Shown here piece after piece: positions 27,368-37,187 of a DNA stretch of 64,000 nt; position 1 is the stretch's first letter; every line of letters starts with the position of its first letter. The notes under the pieces were generated by a model that had not been told where the DNA came from, made no database searches, and worked only from the letters and a program-made list of their open reading frames with translations. The translations under genes were made by a program, and so were the position numbers. This stretch comes from Jiulongibacter sediminis (GTDB lineage: Bacteria > Bacteroidota > Bacteroidia > Cytophagales > Spirosomataceae), in assembly GCF_001306455.1 (NCBI RefSeq), contig NZ_LGTQ01000009.1, positions 372,001 through 436,000 of the forward strand, read 5' to 3'.

Positions 27368-29422
27368 ATGAAAAAGTTAGTATTAACGCTATTCGTTAGT
27401 TTCTCATGCCTGACTCTTTTTGCTCAGTCAGAAACTCCCAAATACAGTTATGAAGATCTGGAGCCAAGTAATACTCACAAGCGTGTTGAGCAGTTCGCCA
27501 CGCAGTTTTTGAGTAATTACCATTATCAGAAATTTCAGGTGGATGATTCATTATCATCTCATGTTTTTGATAATTTTTTGTCAGACGTTGATCGGTCCCA
27601 TTCTTATTTTACCAAAAATGACATTGAGGAGTTTGAGCAATATCGATATTCTCTTGATGATGCTTTATTGACAGGAGATCTGGAGCTCCCTTTTCTTGTT
27701 TACAATCGCTTCAGAAAGATTTATAGAGATCGTTTTGCTTTTATAGAGGAGTATCTTTCAAAACCCTTCAACTTTGAGTCCGATGAGACGTATAATGCCA
27801 ATCGCCGCGAGTTAGATTGGGCTGCTAGTCAGGAGGAGCTCGATGAAGAATGGAGTAAAATTCTGCTTGGTCAGGCTCTGAGCATGAAATTAAGCGGTAG
27901 TTCGGATTCCAGTATTGCGAAAACGCTTCAGAAAAGATATGAACGTTATGAGTCTCGTGTGGCCAAATGGAGAGCCGAAGATGTTTTTCAGACCTACATG
28001 AACGCATTTACAGAGGCTATTGATCCTCACACGTCTTACATGATACCGAGCACGGCGGCCCAGTTCAATATTGACATGAGCCAGTCATTGGAGGGTATTG
28101 GTGCTCAGCTTCGCAATGAAGGTGACTACGTGATGATCGTCGATATTATTCCAGGAGGCCCATTATTTAAAACCCAGCTCGCAAATAAAGACGACTACAT
28201 TCTCGGTGTGGCTCAGGGTGATGATGGGGAGTTTCAGGACATCATTGGCTGGTTAACAGACGACGCTGTAAAACTGATTCGTGGTAAAAAGGGAACAGTG
28301 GTGCGGTTACTCTTAAAAGCAAAAGAGGCTCCTGCTAGTTCTGAGCCTCGTGAGGTGAGAATTGTTAGAGAAAAAATAAAACTGGAAGAAGCTGTCGCTG
28401 AAGGTGAGGTGATGGAAATTGAGGAAGACGGTAAAACTTATAAAATTGGTTTGATTGATATTCCAATGTTTTATCGTGATTTTGACGGAGCCCGCCGTGG
28501 TGCTGATTTTCAAAGTACAACCAAAGATGTGAAGCGGTTTCTGGAAGATTTTCAAAATGAAGGTATCGATGGTGTAATTGTAGACTTGCGGAATAATGGC
28601 GGGGGCTCATTAACAGAGGCTATTGATTTAACAGGTCTTTTTATTCCTGAGGGGCCGGTGGTTCAACGAAAAACAGGACGCGGACGTATAGATGTAGAGA
28701 ATGACAGAGACCCGTCTGTAACGTATGACGGTCCACTCTTGATTCTTCAAAACCGTTATTCAGCTTCTGCTTCTGAGATTTTTGCCGGTGCTATCCAAGA
28801 TTATAATCGTGGTTTAATTGTCGGTGAGCAGTCTTTTGGAAAAGGTACGGTACAGCAATTGGTAAACCTGGATCAGTTTTTATTATCACCAAAAGTGGCA
28901 TCGAATAAAAGGCCAGGTACAACTGGGCTGGAAGAACGTGAGCGATACGGTCAGCTAAAATTGACTACAGAAAAGTTCTATAGAATTACAGGGAATAGTA
29001 CTCAGCGGAAGGGTGTAATTCCTGATATCGCTTTCCCATCACCATGGGTTTCTACTGAAAGTGGTGAAAGTAGTAGACCTACGGCTCTTCCTTATGATGA
29101 AATCAGAAGTTCAGATTTTGAGGACCAGAAAGTCGTGACTGATCGATTGAGAGAAAAGCTAAGATCAAGCTTTGATAAACGTCTGGAGGGCTCTGAGGAG
29201 ATGATGACCTTAAAGAAAGAGATCGAAATCTATAAAGAGCAGAAAGATCAGGACGAGTTCTCACTGAATTATGAAGAACGCCTCAAAGAAAAGGAGGAAG
29301 ATGAAGGAAACCGTACTGCGATTAAGAAGCTTAGAAAAACAAAAACCGGAGATGATCATTCAGATGATTTATACCTGAATGAAGCCGGTAAAGTTCTTAC
29401 TGATTTGATCAGGATGTCTTGA
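27368..29422 (+). CDS. prc: Periplasmic tail-specific protease Prc (S41 family)
   Basis: This 684-residue protease has a signal peptide (1-20), a Prc N-terminal helical domain with DRSHSYF, a PDZ domain (about 235-320, SLEGIGAQL and IIPGGPLFK), and the S41 core. The catalytic serine is in RYSASASEIFAG and the lysine in SFGKGTVQQLV, about 25 residues later. A charged helical C-terminal domain of Prc type follows. It degrades periplasmic proteins from their C-termini and processes envelope enzymes. It follows the FKBP gene by 51 bases and ends at a bidirectional terminator. Confidence 0.93.
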   Translation: MKKLVLTLFVSFSCLTLFAQSETPKYSYEDLEPSNTHKRVEQFATQFLSNYHYQKFQVDDSLSSHVFDNFLSDVDRSHSYFTKNDIEEFEQYRYSLDDALLTGDLELPFLVYNRFRKIYRDRFAFIEEYLSKPFNFESDETYNANRRELDWAASQEELDEEWSKILLGQALSMKLSGSSDSSIAKTLQKRYERYESRVAKWRAEDVFQTYMNAFTEAIDPHTSYMIPSTAAQFNIDMSQSLEGIGAQLRNEGDYVMIVDIIPGGPLFKTQLANKDDYILGVAQGDDGEFQDIIGWLTDDAVKLIRGKKGTVVRLLLKAKEAPASSEPREVRIVREKIKLEEAVAEGEVMEIEEDGKTYKIGLIDIPMFYRDFDGARRGADFQSTTKDVKRFLEDFQNEGIDGVIVDLRNNGGGSLTEAIDLTGLFIPEGPVVQRKTGRGRIDVENDRDPSVTYDGPLLILQNRYSASASEIFAGAIQDYNRGLIVGEQSFGKGTVQQLVNLDQFLLSPKVASNKRPGTTGLEERERYGQLKLTTEKFYRITGNSTQRKGVIPDIAFPSPWVSTESGESSRPTALPYDEIRSSDFEDQKVVTDRLREKLRSSFDKRLEGSEEMMTLKKEIEIYKEQKDQDEFSLNYEERLKEKEEDEGNRTAIKKLRKTKTGDDHSDDLYLNEAGKVLTDLIRMS

Positions 29423-29449
29423 CTTAACTAAGAAAAGAACGTTATAAAC

Positions 29450-29477
29450 AAAAAGACTCCTGAATGGAGTCTTTTTG
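29450..29477. terminator. Bidirectional terminator between prc and lon
   Basis: AAAAAGACTCC, loop TGAAT, GGAGTCTTTTTG: a perfect hairpin between converging genes with A- and T-runs on both sides. Confidence 0.88.
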
Positions 29478-29495
29478 TTTATTAAATATTTCAAT

Positions 29496-31964
29496 TTACT
29501 TTTTCTCTTCAGGTAGTTCAAACCTGATCGGGTTGTCTACTTTCTTTTTGAGAAGGGCAATTTCCAGAACATCCTGGACCATATCAACATAATGGAAGGT
29601 AAGTCCATTGGTATATTCCTCACCAATTTCTTCCACGTCTTTTTGATTCCGGTAGCAGAGAATTATTTCCTTGATTTTTGCACGCTTGGCGGCTAGAATT
29701 TTCTCTTTTATACCACCGACTGGCAGTACTTTCCCACGTAAAGTAATCTCACCGGTCATAGCCAGGTTCTTCTTGATTTTACGCTGCGTATAGATGGAAG
29801 CCATGGAAGTCAAAATCGTAATACCTGCTGATGGCCCATCCTTAGGCACTGCACCTTGTGGTACGTGAATATGTAGGTCATAGTGCTGGAAAATTTTATA
29901 ATCGATCTCCAAATCCGCGGCATTAGCTTTCAGGTATGAAAGAGCCGTCATCGCAGATTCTTTCATAACATCTCCCAATTGACCTGAAAGGGTAAGATTC
30001 CCTTTACCCCGACTTAGGTTAGTTTCTATGAAGAGAATGTCTCCACCCACTGGCGTCCAGGCCAGGCCAGTTACTACTCCGGCAAGCTCATTACCCTCAT
30101 AAAGGTCTTTGTCAAAATGAGAGATTCCCAATAACTCCTCTATGTCGGCAGGGGTCATGCTGTGAGGGTACTCCTCTTCCATAGCAATAGATTTCGCCAC
30201 TTTTCTGACCACGCTCCCAATTTTTTGCTCCAGACTTCTCACGCCAGATTCACGGGTGTAGCCCTCAACAATTTTGATGAGTGCCTGTTTATTGATTTTC
30301 AAATCTTTTGAAGTAAGCCCGTGCTCTTTGAGTTGTTTAGGCAACAAATGTCGTTTTGCAATTTCCACTTTCTCTTCAACCGTGTAACCCGTAAGCTCGA
30401 TGATTTCCATTCGGTCTCTTAATGCAGGCTGAATGGTATCCAAAGAGTTTGCAGTAGCGATGAAGAGAACCTTTGAAAGATCAAAATCTACTTCAAGGTA
30501 ATTGTCCTTAAAGGCATTGTTTTGCTCGGGGTCAAGAACCTCAAGCAATGCACTTGATGGGTCACCTCGGTGATCTCTTGCTATTTTATCAATCTCATCT
30601 AAAACAAAAACTGGGTTAGCCGTTTTTGCTTTGTTGATATTTTGAATCACTTTACCAGGCATGGCACCGATATAGGTTTTTCTGTGCCCACGAATTTCGG
30701 CTTCGTCATGAAGTCCGCCGAGAGCCATTCTTACATACTCTCTCCCAAGTGCTTTAGCGATTGATTTCCCTAAAGAGGTTTTTCCTACACCCGGAGGGCC
30801 ATAAAGGCATAGAATAGGAGCCTTCATATCTGACCTGAGCTTCAAAACTGCCAGATATTCAATAATACGCTCTTTGACTTTTTTAAGGCCATAATGGTCG
30901 TTATCAAGAATCTTCTTCGCTCTCTTCAGATTGAAATTATCCTGGCTCACTTCACCCCAAGGCAGGTCTACCAGCAATTCGGCATAGCTAAGAGCCACAC
31001 CATATTCAGGAGCCATAGAGTTCATTCGCATGATTTTATTGAGCTCTTTATTGAAATGCTCATTGATTTCATGCGGCCATTTCTTTTTTGCCCCTTTCAT
31101 TCGAAGTTTCTCAACTTCCTGATCAGGGGAATCCATTCCAAGCTCTTCCTGAAGTACTTTTATCTGCTGACGTAAGTAGTACTCTCTCTGCTGCTGATCG
31201 ATATCTGAACTGGCCTTTGATTGGATATCTTTTTTGATTTCCAGTAGCTCCACCTCTTTGAGGAGATGCTCAAGCAATTTATGAGCCTGTTCCTTCCCAT
31301 CATAGGTTTCAAGAAGTAGCTGCTTCTCGGCAATTCCTATGTTGAGGTTTGATGATAAAAAGTGTGTAAGAAAGATAGGTGAGTCAATATTGCTGATTGC
31401 CGTCTGAGCATCTCTCGGTATCTCCGGGTTAAGGTTCAGGATTTTCGTTGCCGTTTCTTTCAGGCTTTCTATCAGGGCCTTACTCTCTTTTCTACGAGCT
31501 CCCGGAAAAGAATCAGGGATATAATCTACCGCGGCTACCAGATAAGGGGTGGTTCTTACAAACTCCCTGATATTGAATCTTCTGCGTCCCTGCACGATGA
31601 TAGTAACATTGCCATCCGGCAATACAATCATTTTCAGAATGTTACCAATTGTGCCAATCTTATAGACATCATCTTCTGTAGGCTCCTCTTTCGTCTGTCT
31701 TAGCTGAGAAACTATACCAAGTGTACGGTCTCCACGATAAGCCTTTTTTACCAGCCTTATGGCCTTGGAGCGGGTAACAGTTACCGGTATAACTATACCG
31801 GGAAAAAGTACGGTATTTCTCAAAGGAAGCAGAGAAAGCTCTTCAGGTAAATTATCTTCATTCTCCATTACCTCATCAGGTGAGGTAATTTCTATCATCT
31901 CCACGTTTTCGATTTTTGGGGTATTACCCGCAAGCCTCTCTAACAATTCCAGGTCGTTGTTCAT
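29496..31964 (-). CDS. lon: ATP-dependent Lon protease
   Basis: I place the start at the ATG at 31964 (822 residues, [11 protein letters not shown]); in-frame ATGs at 31994 and 32021 would add 10-19 residues of unusual sequence. Domains: Lon N-terminal substrate domain beginning at [19 protein letters not shown]+ module with Walker [14 protein letters not shown] and Walker [10 protein letters not shown], and the serine-lysine protease domain with catalytic Ser in [11 protein letters not shown]. It degrades misfolded and regulatory proteins in the cytoplasm. The gene is single, with hisF 146 bases upstream on the same strand. Confidence 0.96.
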   Translation of the reverse strand: MNNDLELLERLAGNTPKIENVEMIEITSPDEVMENEDNLPEELSLLPLRNTVLFPGIVIPVTVTRSKAIRLVKKAYRGDRTLGIVSQLRQTKEEPTEDDVYKIGTIGNILKMIVLPDGNVTIIVQGRRRFNIREFVRTTPYLVAAVDYIPDSFPGARRKESKALIESLKETATKILNLNPEIPRDAQTAISNIDSPIFLTHFLSSNLNIGIAEKQLLLETYDGKEQAHKLLEHLLKEVELLEIKKDIQSKASSDIDQQQREYYLRQQIKVLQEELGMDSPDQEVEKLRMKGAKKKWPHEINEHFNKELNKIMRMNSMAPEYGVALSYAELLVDLPWGEVSQDNFNLKRAKKILDNDHYGLKKVKERIIEYLAVLKLRSDMKAPILCLYGPPGVGKTSLGKSIAKALGREYVRMALGGLHDEAEIRGHRKTYIGAMPGKVIQNINKAKTANPVFVLDEIDKIARDHRGDPSSALLEVLDPEQNNAFKDNYLEVDFDLSKVLFIATANSLDTIQPALRDRMEIIELTGYTVEEKVEIAKRHLLPKQLKEHGLTSKDLKINKQALIKIVEGYTRESGVRSLEQKIGSVVRKVAKSIAMEEEYPHSMTPADIEELLGISHFDKDLYEGNELAGVVTGLAWTPVGGDILFIETNLSRGKGNLTLSGQLGDVMKESAMTALSYLKANAADLEIDYKIFQHYDLHIHVPQGAVPKDGPSAGITILTSMASIYTQRKIKKNLAMTGEITLRGKVLPVGGIKEKILAAKRAKIKEIILCYRNQKDVEEIGEEYTNGLTFHYVDMVQDVLEIALLKKKVDNPIRFELPEEKK

Positions 31965-32110
31965 TAGGTGTATTCTAAATTCGTATGCTGCCATACTGTC
32001 ATAATGAAAGTACAAAAGCAACCGAATAATTCAAATCTTTATTGCAGAAGTAGATAGTTCAAGCTCTATGCCAAGAAGTTTTTGCCTGAAATTATGTCAG
32101 TTTGAAGCAA

Positions 32111-32866
32111 TTAGAGGCGTATCGAGATGTCTCTTTCCTTTAAATAAAGTTTCAAATCTGGAATTGGGATTTCCTTAAAATGGAAAATTGATGCGGCCAA
32201 TCCGGCATCAGCTTTCCCAGTGGTAAAAACATCGTAGAAGTGTTCCATATTACCAGCTCCTCCGGAGGCAATCACCGGAATCCCGGCATTTGAGGAAATA
32301 GCAGCTGTTAGTTCAAGGGCAAAACCGTCTTTGGTGCCATCAGTATCCATTGAGGTTAATAACAGCTCGCCTGCACCACGATCTTCTACCTCTTTTGCCC
32401 ATGAAATAGTTTCCAGGTCAGTGGGCTTACGACCACCATGTGTATGAACAGTGTGTTTACCATCAACATATCTGGTATCAATAGCGACCACAATACATTG
32501 ACTGCCAAACTCCTGGGCAAGTTCAGAGATCAATTCCGGATTTCTTACAGCCGATGAATTAATTGAAATCTTATCTGCACCCGCATTTAGCAATGCAGAA
32601 ACATCAGCTACAGAACTAATACCACCTCCTACGGTAAACGGAATATTGATGGTATGTGCGACTTTGTTGACAAGTTCAAGCAGGGTTTTGCGGCCTTCTA
32701 CAGTTGCCGTGATGTCAAGAAAAACCAGTTCATCAGCTCCTTCTTTGGCGTAAATCCTGGCCAATTCGACAGCGTCACCGGCATCGCGAAGGTTGACGAA
32801 GTTGGTGCCTTTGACAGTTCTGCCGTTTTTGATATCCAGGCACGGGATTATTCTTTTTGTCAGCAT
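32111..32866 (-). CDS. hisF: Imidazole glycerol phosphate synthase, cyclase subunit
   Basis: This 251-residue TIM barrel starts with the HisF signature [17 protein letters not shown], with the catalytic Asp11 in it, and carries [19 protein letters not shown] (second catalytic Asp region) and [12 protein letters not shown]. With HisH it converts PRFAR and ammonia to IGP and AICAR. It overlaps the GNAT gene upstream by 7 bases and closes the his cluster in this window; hisI/hisE do not follow. Confidence 0.96.
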   Translation of the reverse strand: MLTKRIIPCLDIKNGRTVKGTNFVNLRDAGDAVELARIYAKEGADELVFLDITATVEGRKTLLELVNKVAHTINIPFTVGGGISSVADVSALLNAGADKISINSSAVRNPELISELAQEFGSQCIVVAIDTRYVDGKHTVHTHGGRKPTDLETISWAKEVEDRGAGELLLTSMDTDGTKDGFALELTAAISSNAGIPVIASGGAGNMEHFYDVFTTGKADAGLAASIFHFKEIPIPDLKLYLKERDISIRL

Positions 32867-33315
32867 TCCTGATTCTTTAGATAGATGTCACGGTTCACAA
32901 TTTCCATAAAGAATTGTGGGTTTTCCATCGGTTTCCAACCTGACTTTTCGTACAAAGAATGAGCGTCTCTGGTAGCTAACACCCATCTTCTGAGCCCTTG
33001 TAGTTCAGGTATTTTCTGAATTTCTTCAGTCATCCAGACGGCATAGCCATTACCCTGATATTTATCACTGATAAACACATCGGCCAGATAGGCAAAGGTA
33101 CTTAAGTCCGTAATTATTCTGCAAAACCCGATTTGAACCTTATTGAGATAAAGTCCCAGAGCCATTGAGTTTTCAATTGCTTTTTCAACAGTTTCCCGAG
33201 GGATACCCGTGGACCAGTAACTTTTAGTCAGGTTTTTGTGAACGAAATCAATATTTAAAAGAGACTTGTCAGAGCTTAAAAGCAAAGTGTTTTTAGAAGA
33301 TTCAAATTTTATCAT
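32860..33315 (-). CDS. GNAT family N-acetyltransferase inside the his cluster
   Basis: This 151-residue protein is a GNAT acetyltransferase: the acetyl-CoA pyrophosphate loop is [16 protein letters not shown] (about 85-100, the Q-x-x-G-x-G/A pattern) and [17 protein letters not shown] is the conserved C-terminal beta-strand region. The acceptor is unknown. It lies between hisA (4 bases upstream) and hisF (7-base overlap), so it is translated with them. It has no known role in histidine synthesis. Confidence 0.88.
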   Translation of the reverse strand: MIKFESSKNTLLLSSDKSLLNIDFVHKNLTKSYWSTGIPRETVEKAIENSMALGLYLNKVQIGFCRIITDLSTFAYLADVFISDKYQGNGYAVWMTEEIQKIPELQGLRRWVLATRDAHSLYEKSGWKPMENPQFFMEIVNRDIYLKNQEC

Positions 33316-33319
33316 ATCC

Positions 33320-34045
33320 CTATGAAATCATGAAGTTTTCGATTTGACTCAAAGAAATGCGGCCTTCATAAATGGCTTTGCCGACAATTACGCCGTAAAG
33401 ATTTTGCTCTGCAAGTTTCTCAATATCTTTCATTTCAGAAACACCCCCGCTGGCAATAATTTTACATTCAGGAAACATATCTTTCATTTCTTCATACAGC
33501 TCAAAGGCCGGCCCAGCCAGTAAACCGTCTTTATCAACGTCGGTACTTATTATATACTTGATACCGGCTGCTGTGTAGGTCTCTATAAAAGCCATGATGT
33601 CCTGCCCACTGTCTTCCTCCCAGCCGCTAATAGCTATTTTTCTGTCTTTTGCATCTGCTCCAAGAATGATTCTGTCGCCACCGTATTTTGTAACCCAGCT
33701 CAGCATTTTTTCCGGGTTCTTTACTGCAATACTCCCACCGGTTATTTGAGAGGCTCCAAAATCAAATACCTTTTGAATATCTTCATCAGATTGTACTCCG
33801 CCACCAAAATCAATTTTGAGTTTGGTTTGAGAGGCTATTTTCTCAAGAACTTTGAAGTTGATGACCTTTTTTTGTTTGGCACCATCAAGGTCAACTAAAT
33901 GCAGACGGGTAATGCCGTGATCTTCGAATTCTTTCGCCACTTCCAGCGGGTCCTCGTTATAGATCTTCTTTGTGTCATAATCTCCTTTAGTGAGCCTTAC
34001 ACATTTGGCATCAATGAGATCTATGGCTGGTATGATCTGAAACAT
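33320..34045 (-). CDS. hisA: ProFAR isomerase
   Basis: This 241-residue TIM barrel has the HisA start [20 protein letters not shown] with the catalytic Asp8, then [35 protein letters not shown] (second catalytic Asp) and [14 protein letters not shown]. It isomerises ProFAR to PRFAR in histidine synthesis. It follows hisH by 3 bases and precedes the GNAT gene by 4. Confidence 0.96.
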   Translation of the reverse strand: MFQIIPAIDLIDAKCVRLTKGDYDTKKIYNEDPLEVAKEFEDHGITRLHLVDLDGAKQKKVINFKVLEKIASQTKLKIDFGGGVQSDEDIQKVFDFGASQITGGSIAVKNPEKMLSWVTKYGGDRIILGADAKDRKIAISGWEEDSGQDIMAFIETYTAAGIKYIISTDVDKDGLLAGPAFELYEEMKDMFPECKIIASGGVSEMKDIEKLAEQNLYGVIVGKAIYEGRISLSQIENFMIS

Positions 34046-34048
34046 GAG

Positions 34049-34639
34049 CTAGAGTTTTACAAAGTTTTTAAATATTTGCTCGCCTACATCGCCACTGATT
34101 TCTGAATGAAACTGGCAGGCATAAAAGTTGTCTTTTTGTAACATGCCGGAGTAGGGGAGAATGTAATCGGTTGTGGCTACTGTTTCCGCAGAAATGGGGG
34201 CATAGAAGCTGTGATTATAGTAGACATAATCTCCATCTCTTACTCCATTAAGAAGTTCTGATTTGAAGTCTGAAATGCTGTTCCAGCCCGTCTGAGGGAT
34301 TTTGAAGCCTTCTTTTTTGGGAAATTTAACGATGGGAATATCAAAAACTCCCAGACAATTAACATCGCCTTCTTCTGAGTGTTTGCAAAGCAGTTGCATT
34401 CCGACACAAGTGCCTAGAAAAGGTTGTTTTAGATCAGGGATAACTTTATCCAGCCCATTATCACGAAGGCTTTTCATAGCTGTGCTTGCCTCACCTACAC
34501 CTGGGAAAATGATTTTTTCTGCCGACTGAATGTCTTCAATTTTATCTGTTAATTGATAGCTGACACCGATGCGGTCAAGAGCATACATTACAGACATCAC
34601 ATTGCCGGCGTTGTATTTTATGATAGTTATTTCTGGCAT
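34049..34639 (-). CDS. hisH: Imidazole glycerol phosphate synthase, glutaminase subunit
   Basis: This 196-residue class I glutamine amidotransferase supplies ammonia to HisF. The nucleophile Cys is in LGTCVGMQLLC and the His-Glu pair in CQFHSEISGD, where Ser replaces the usual Pro. The N-terminus ITIIKYNAGNVMSVMYALDRIG is characteristic. It is the first gene of hisH-hisA-GNAT-hisF; the genes for earlier steps are not in the window. Confidence 0.95.
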   Translation of the reverse strand: MPEITIIKYNAGNVMSVMYALDRIGVSYQLTDKIEDIQSAEKIIFPGVGEASTAMKSLRDNGLDKVIPDLKQPFLGTCVGMQLLCKHSEEGDVNCLGVFDIPIVKFPKKEGFKIPQTGWNSISDFKSELLNGVRDGDYVYYNHSFYAPISAETVATTDYILPYSGMLQKDNFYACQFHSEISGDVGEQIFKNFVKL

Positions 34640-34656
34640 CCAACGAAGATTAAATT

Positions 34657-34664
34657 CAAAATTA
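34657..34664 (-). promoter_or_regulatory. Probable -7 element of the his cluster
   Basis: On the minus strand TAATTTTG (34664 to 34657) lies 17 bases before the hisH ATG. A weak TTTC about 20 bases further upstream may be the -33 element. Confidence 0.4.
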
Positions 34665-34743
34665 GAGATATGCCTTACAATCTGAAACTCAAAGCATAGC
34701 TTCTTTGAATAATTACAGCCAAACTTGGAAAATAAAAATAAAA

Positions 34744-34763
34744 CCCGTCTAAAAAATGACGGG
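34744..34763 (-). terminator. Hairpin without an obvious parent gene
   Basis: CCCGTC at 34744-34749 pairs with GACGGG at 34758-34763. Read on the minus strand it is followed by TTTTATTTTTATT, so it looks like a terminator for a transcript coming from the right, although no protein gene lies directly to its right before the pgm terminator. Confidence 0.55.
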
Positions 34764-34891
34764 CTTATTTGTTCGCTAAATTTGTCAGGAAAAAAATCTT
34801 TGTGTTGTGGCTCTAGTCAGCGTTTAATTCCACGAAAATAGAATTTTGGAATCGAATTTACAATCTGCTTTTGTGAACTGGGTGATAGTTT

Positions 34892-34944
34892 TTATCAAAA
34901 AGCGGTCTCTGCTTTGTGGAAAAGCAGGTTTGGCCGTTTGATAA
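34892..34944. ncRNA. Nested inverted repeat, candidate structured RNA
   Basis: In the 428-base non-coding gap 34640-35067, TTATCAAA (34892-34899) pairs with TTTGATAA (34937-34944). CGG (34903-34905) pairs with CCG (34934-34936), and CTGCTTT (34909-34915) pairs with AAAGCAG (34921-34927) around a 5-base loop. The structure reads almost equally on both strands. On the minus strand it would lie upstream of the terminator-like hairpin at 34744, giving a small RNA of up to about 200 bases. I cannot assign an RNA family. Confidence 0.4.
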
Positions 34945-34991
34945 GATTTTAAAAGGGAGTACGGGTTGTTGACAGAATACTAATAAACAGA

Positions 34992-35022
34992 AAAGTCTGG
35001 CCGGTGATTTCGGCCAGACTTT
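34992..35022. terminator. Terminator of the phosphohexomutase gene
   Basis: AAAGTCTGGCCG and CGGCCAGACTTT form a perfect 12-bp stem with a 7-base loop, 45 bases after the stop of the gene that ends at 35068 on the minus strand. The A/T ends allow use on both strands. Confidence 0.85.
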
Positions 35023-35067
35023 CTTGTATATCTAATACCATGAAGATATTTAACCCGATGGTTTATT

Positions 35068-36828
35068 TTAGTTCAAGTTAAGCTCGTTTTGGATTTGCTT
35101 CACTTTAGCTTTTAGGCTTTCAAAAGTACTGTTGTATTCTTCTTTTGATTTGAGCTTACCCTGAACACCTACATAGAACTTGATTTTAGGTTCTGTACCT
35201 GATGGTCTGCAGGTAAACTTGGTGCCGTCTTTGGTAAAGAACTGAAGAACATTTGAGCTTTCAATGCCCATACCTTTTTCAATTTTTTCTTGCTCCTTGT
35301 TGATCAGGTTGGTACTTGTCAAGTCTTTATAGTCCCGCATCAGGATGACAGGAGAGCCCGCCAGTTCGGCAGGAGGGTTCTTTCTGAAATCAGCCATCAT
35401 TTTCTGAATTTCTTCTGCTCCTGATTTTCCTTTTTTAGTTACCGAGATAAGTCCCTCGTAGAAGAAACCATACTGTTTGTACATATCGGAGAGGAAATCA
35501 AACAAGCTGATTCCATTGTGTTTGGCGTAGGCCGTGAGCTCAGCAATGATAGCACATGAAGCCACTGCATCTTTATCTCTGACTTTATCACCAATAAGGT
35601 AACCATAACTTTCTTCCCCTCCGCCAATAAATGTTTCCTTGCCTTCTGTTTCTCTGATTACCTGAGCAATGTATTTAAATCCGGTTAGAGTATTATAGCA
35701 TTTCACACCGGCCTTTTCAGCCATTTTATCAATAAGGTCAGTGGTAACAATGGTTTTAGCCACAAACTCGCTACCTGTAAGTTTCTTGGCCTTTTTCCAT
35801 GCTTTGAGCAAATAGTAGATTATGAGGCTGGCGGCTTGGTTTCCATTCAGTAATTGCCATTCGCCTGTCGGGTCTTTAACGGCCATGCCCACCCGGTCAG
35901 CGTCAGGGTCAGTTGCCAAAACCAAGTCTGCGTCAATTTCTTTTGCTTTAGCAAGAGCCATTGACATGGCTTCCTGCTCTTCAGGGTTTGGGTATACCAC
36001 GGTAGGGAAATTGCCATCGGGCTTTGCCTGTTCCTTAACCACGTGTACATTTTGGAAGCCCAGCTGTTCAAGAGCTGCCGGTACCATAGTTATACCGGTA
36101 CCGTGAATTGAAGAAAAAACAATTTTCAGGTCAGACTGTTTTCTGTTGATTCCAGGAGAAACGGAGATACTCTTAACAGCTTTGAGGTATTTCTTGTCAA
36201 GTGATGGTCTGATGCTTTTAATCCTCTTTTTAACGCCTCTGAATTTGATCTTACTTACGGTGGTGATGGCATTAACCTCTTCCACAATTCCTTTGTCATG
36301 AGGGGCTACCACCTGAGAACCGTCATTCCAGTATACCTTGTATCCGTTATATTCACGAGGGTTGTGTGAAGCAGTAATCACAATGCCCGCCTGACAGCCC
36401 AATTCTCTCACTGTAAAAGACAATTGAGGAGTGGGTCTTAACTCAGGATAAAGATGAGCTGTGATACCGTTTGAAGATAAAACTTCGGCGGCTATTCTGG
36501 CAAACTCAGGAGAGAAATTCCGGCTGTCATAGGCAATGGCTACACTAACATCGTCGCCTAAATAAAACTTGTTCAAATAATTGGCCAGACCTTGTGTGGC
36601 TGCTCCTACCGTGTATTTGTTCATACGGTTAGAGCCCACACCAATTTCACCACGCATTCCCCCGGTTCCAAACTCGAGGTTTTTGTAAAAGGAGTCGGTG
36701 AGTTGGGTAGTGTTTCCTTCCTCAATCCACTTCTGGATTATATTCTTGGTTTCGTCGTCATATTTACCACGAAGCCATTTTTTGATATTTTTTTCTGCGG
36801 TTTTGTCGAGTTTCAGGTTTGATAGCAT
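35068..36828 (-). CDS. Phosphoglucomutase/phosphomannomutase family enzyme
   Basis: This 586-residue alpha-D-phosphohexomutase has the phosphoserine loop ITASHNPREYNGYKVYW (about 140-156), the metal-binding loop ATDPDADRVGMA, the sugar loop GGGEESYG and the phosphate-binding loop FTCRPSGTEPKIKFYVG near the C-terminus. Length and these loops match the long PgcA-like or PGM2-like type common in Bacteroidota, which act on glucose- or mannose-1/6-phosphates; phosphopentose activity is possible. It is a single gene, ended by a strong hairpin. Confidence 0.92.
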   Translation of the reverse strand: MLSNLKLDKTAEKNIKKWLRGKYDDETKNIIQKWIEEGNTTQLTDSFYKNLEFGTGGMRGEIGVGSNRMNKYTVGAATQGLANYLNKFYLGDDVSVAIAYDSRNFSPEFARIAAEVLSSNGITAHLYPELRPTPQLSFTVRELGCQAGIVITASHNPREYNGYKVYWNDGSQVVAPHDKGIVEEVNAITTVSKIKFRGVKKRIKSIRPSLDKKYLKAVKSISVSPGINRKQSDLKIVFSSIHGTGITMVPAALEQLGFQNVHVVKEQAKPDGNFPTVVYPNPEEQEAMSMALAKAKEIDADLVLATDPDADRVGMAVKDPTGEWQLLNGNQAASLIIYYLLKAWKKAKKLTGSEFVAKTIVTTDLIDKMAEKAGVKCYNTLTGFKYIAQVIRETEGKETFIGGGEESYGYLIGDKVRDKDAVASCAIIAELTAYAKHNGISLFDFLSDMYKQYGFFYEGLISVTKKGKSGAEEIQKMMADFRKNPPAELAGSPVILMRDYKDLTSTNLINKEQEKIEKGMGIESSNVLQFFTKDGTKFTCRPSGTEPKIKFYVGVQGKLKSKEEYNSTFESLKAKVKQIQNELNLN

Positions 36829-36941
36829 ACTTTCCCCGGATTACTTATTGATATGTTCAGGCAATTTATAGAAGTGCCTCTGCTAATCAAAAACTTTTGA
36901 AACTTATTGATCTCAATCAGATTCAATGTCTTACTTTTGCC

Positions 36942-37110
36942 TCAGTTTTGGGTGTCAGAAGCTCTCTTCGGGAGCTTCGACTTAATAGGGAATCATGTGT
37001 AAAACATGAGCTGTCCCCGCAACTGTAAGTTGTCAAAACCTGAACCACAAGCCACTGCTTCGGCGGGAAGGCAAATTCAGGTGACAATGAGCCAGGAGAC
37101 CTGCCTGAAA
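36942..37110 (+). promoter_or_regulatory. Cobalamin (B12) riboswitch
   Basis: The leader carries the conserved parts of a cobalamin riboswitch in order: a 5' hairpin (GAAGCTCTCTTCGGGAGCTTC), AGGGAATCATGTG, the B12 box-like GCTGTCCCCGCAACTGTAA, and a 3' GAGCCAGGAGACCTGCC. It occupies most of the 359-base gap before the TonB-dependent receptor gene and would lower its expression when adenosyl- or other cobalamin is abundant. About 75 bases separate it from the ATG, room for the expression platform. Confidence 0.93.
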
Positions 37111-37187
37111 TCATTCTTGTTGTCCTGATTACGGTGGATGATCTGCAATGAGCGTTCGATATTTCTTATTTTATCAAAACAAAATCA

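Noticed and set aside
28313-28610. Two overlapping minus-strand frames inside prc
   Set aside because: They are antisense to the conserved S41 core and have no independent support.
36923-37114. Minus-strand open frame of 63 codons
   Set aside because: It is the complement of the cobalamin riboswitch, whose conserved elements explain the sequence.
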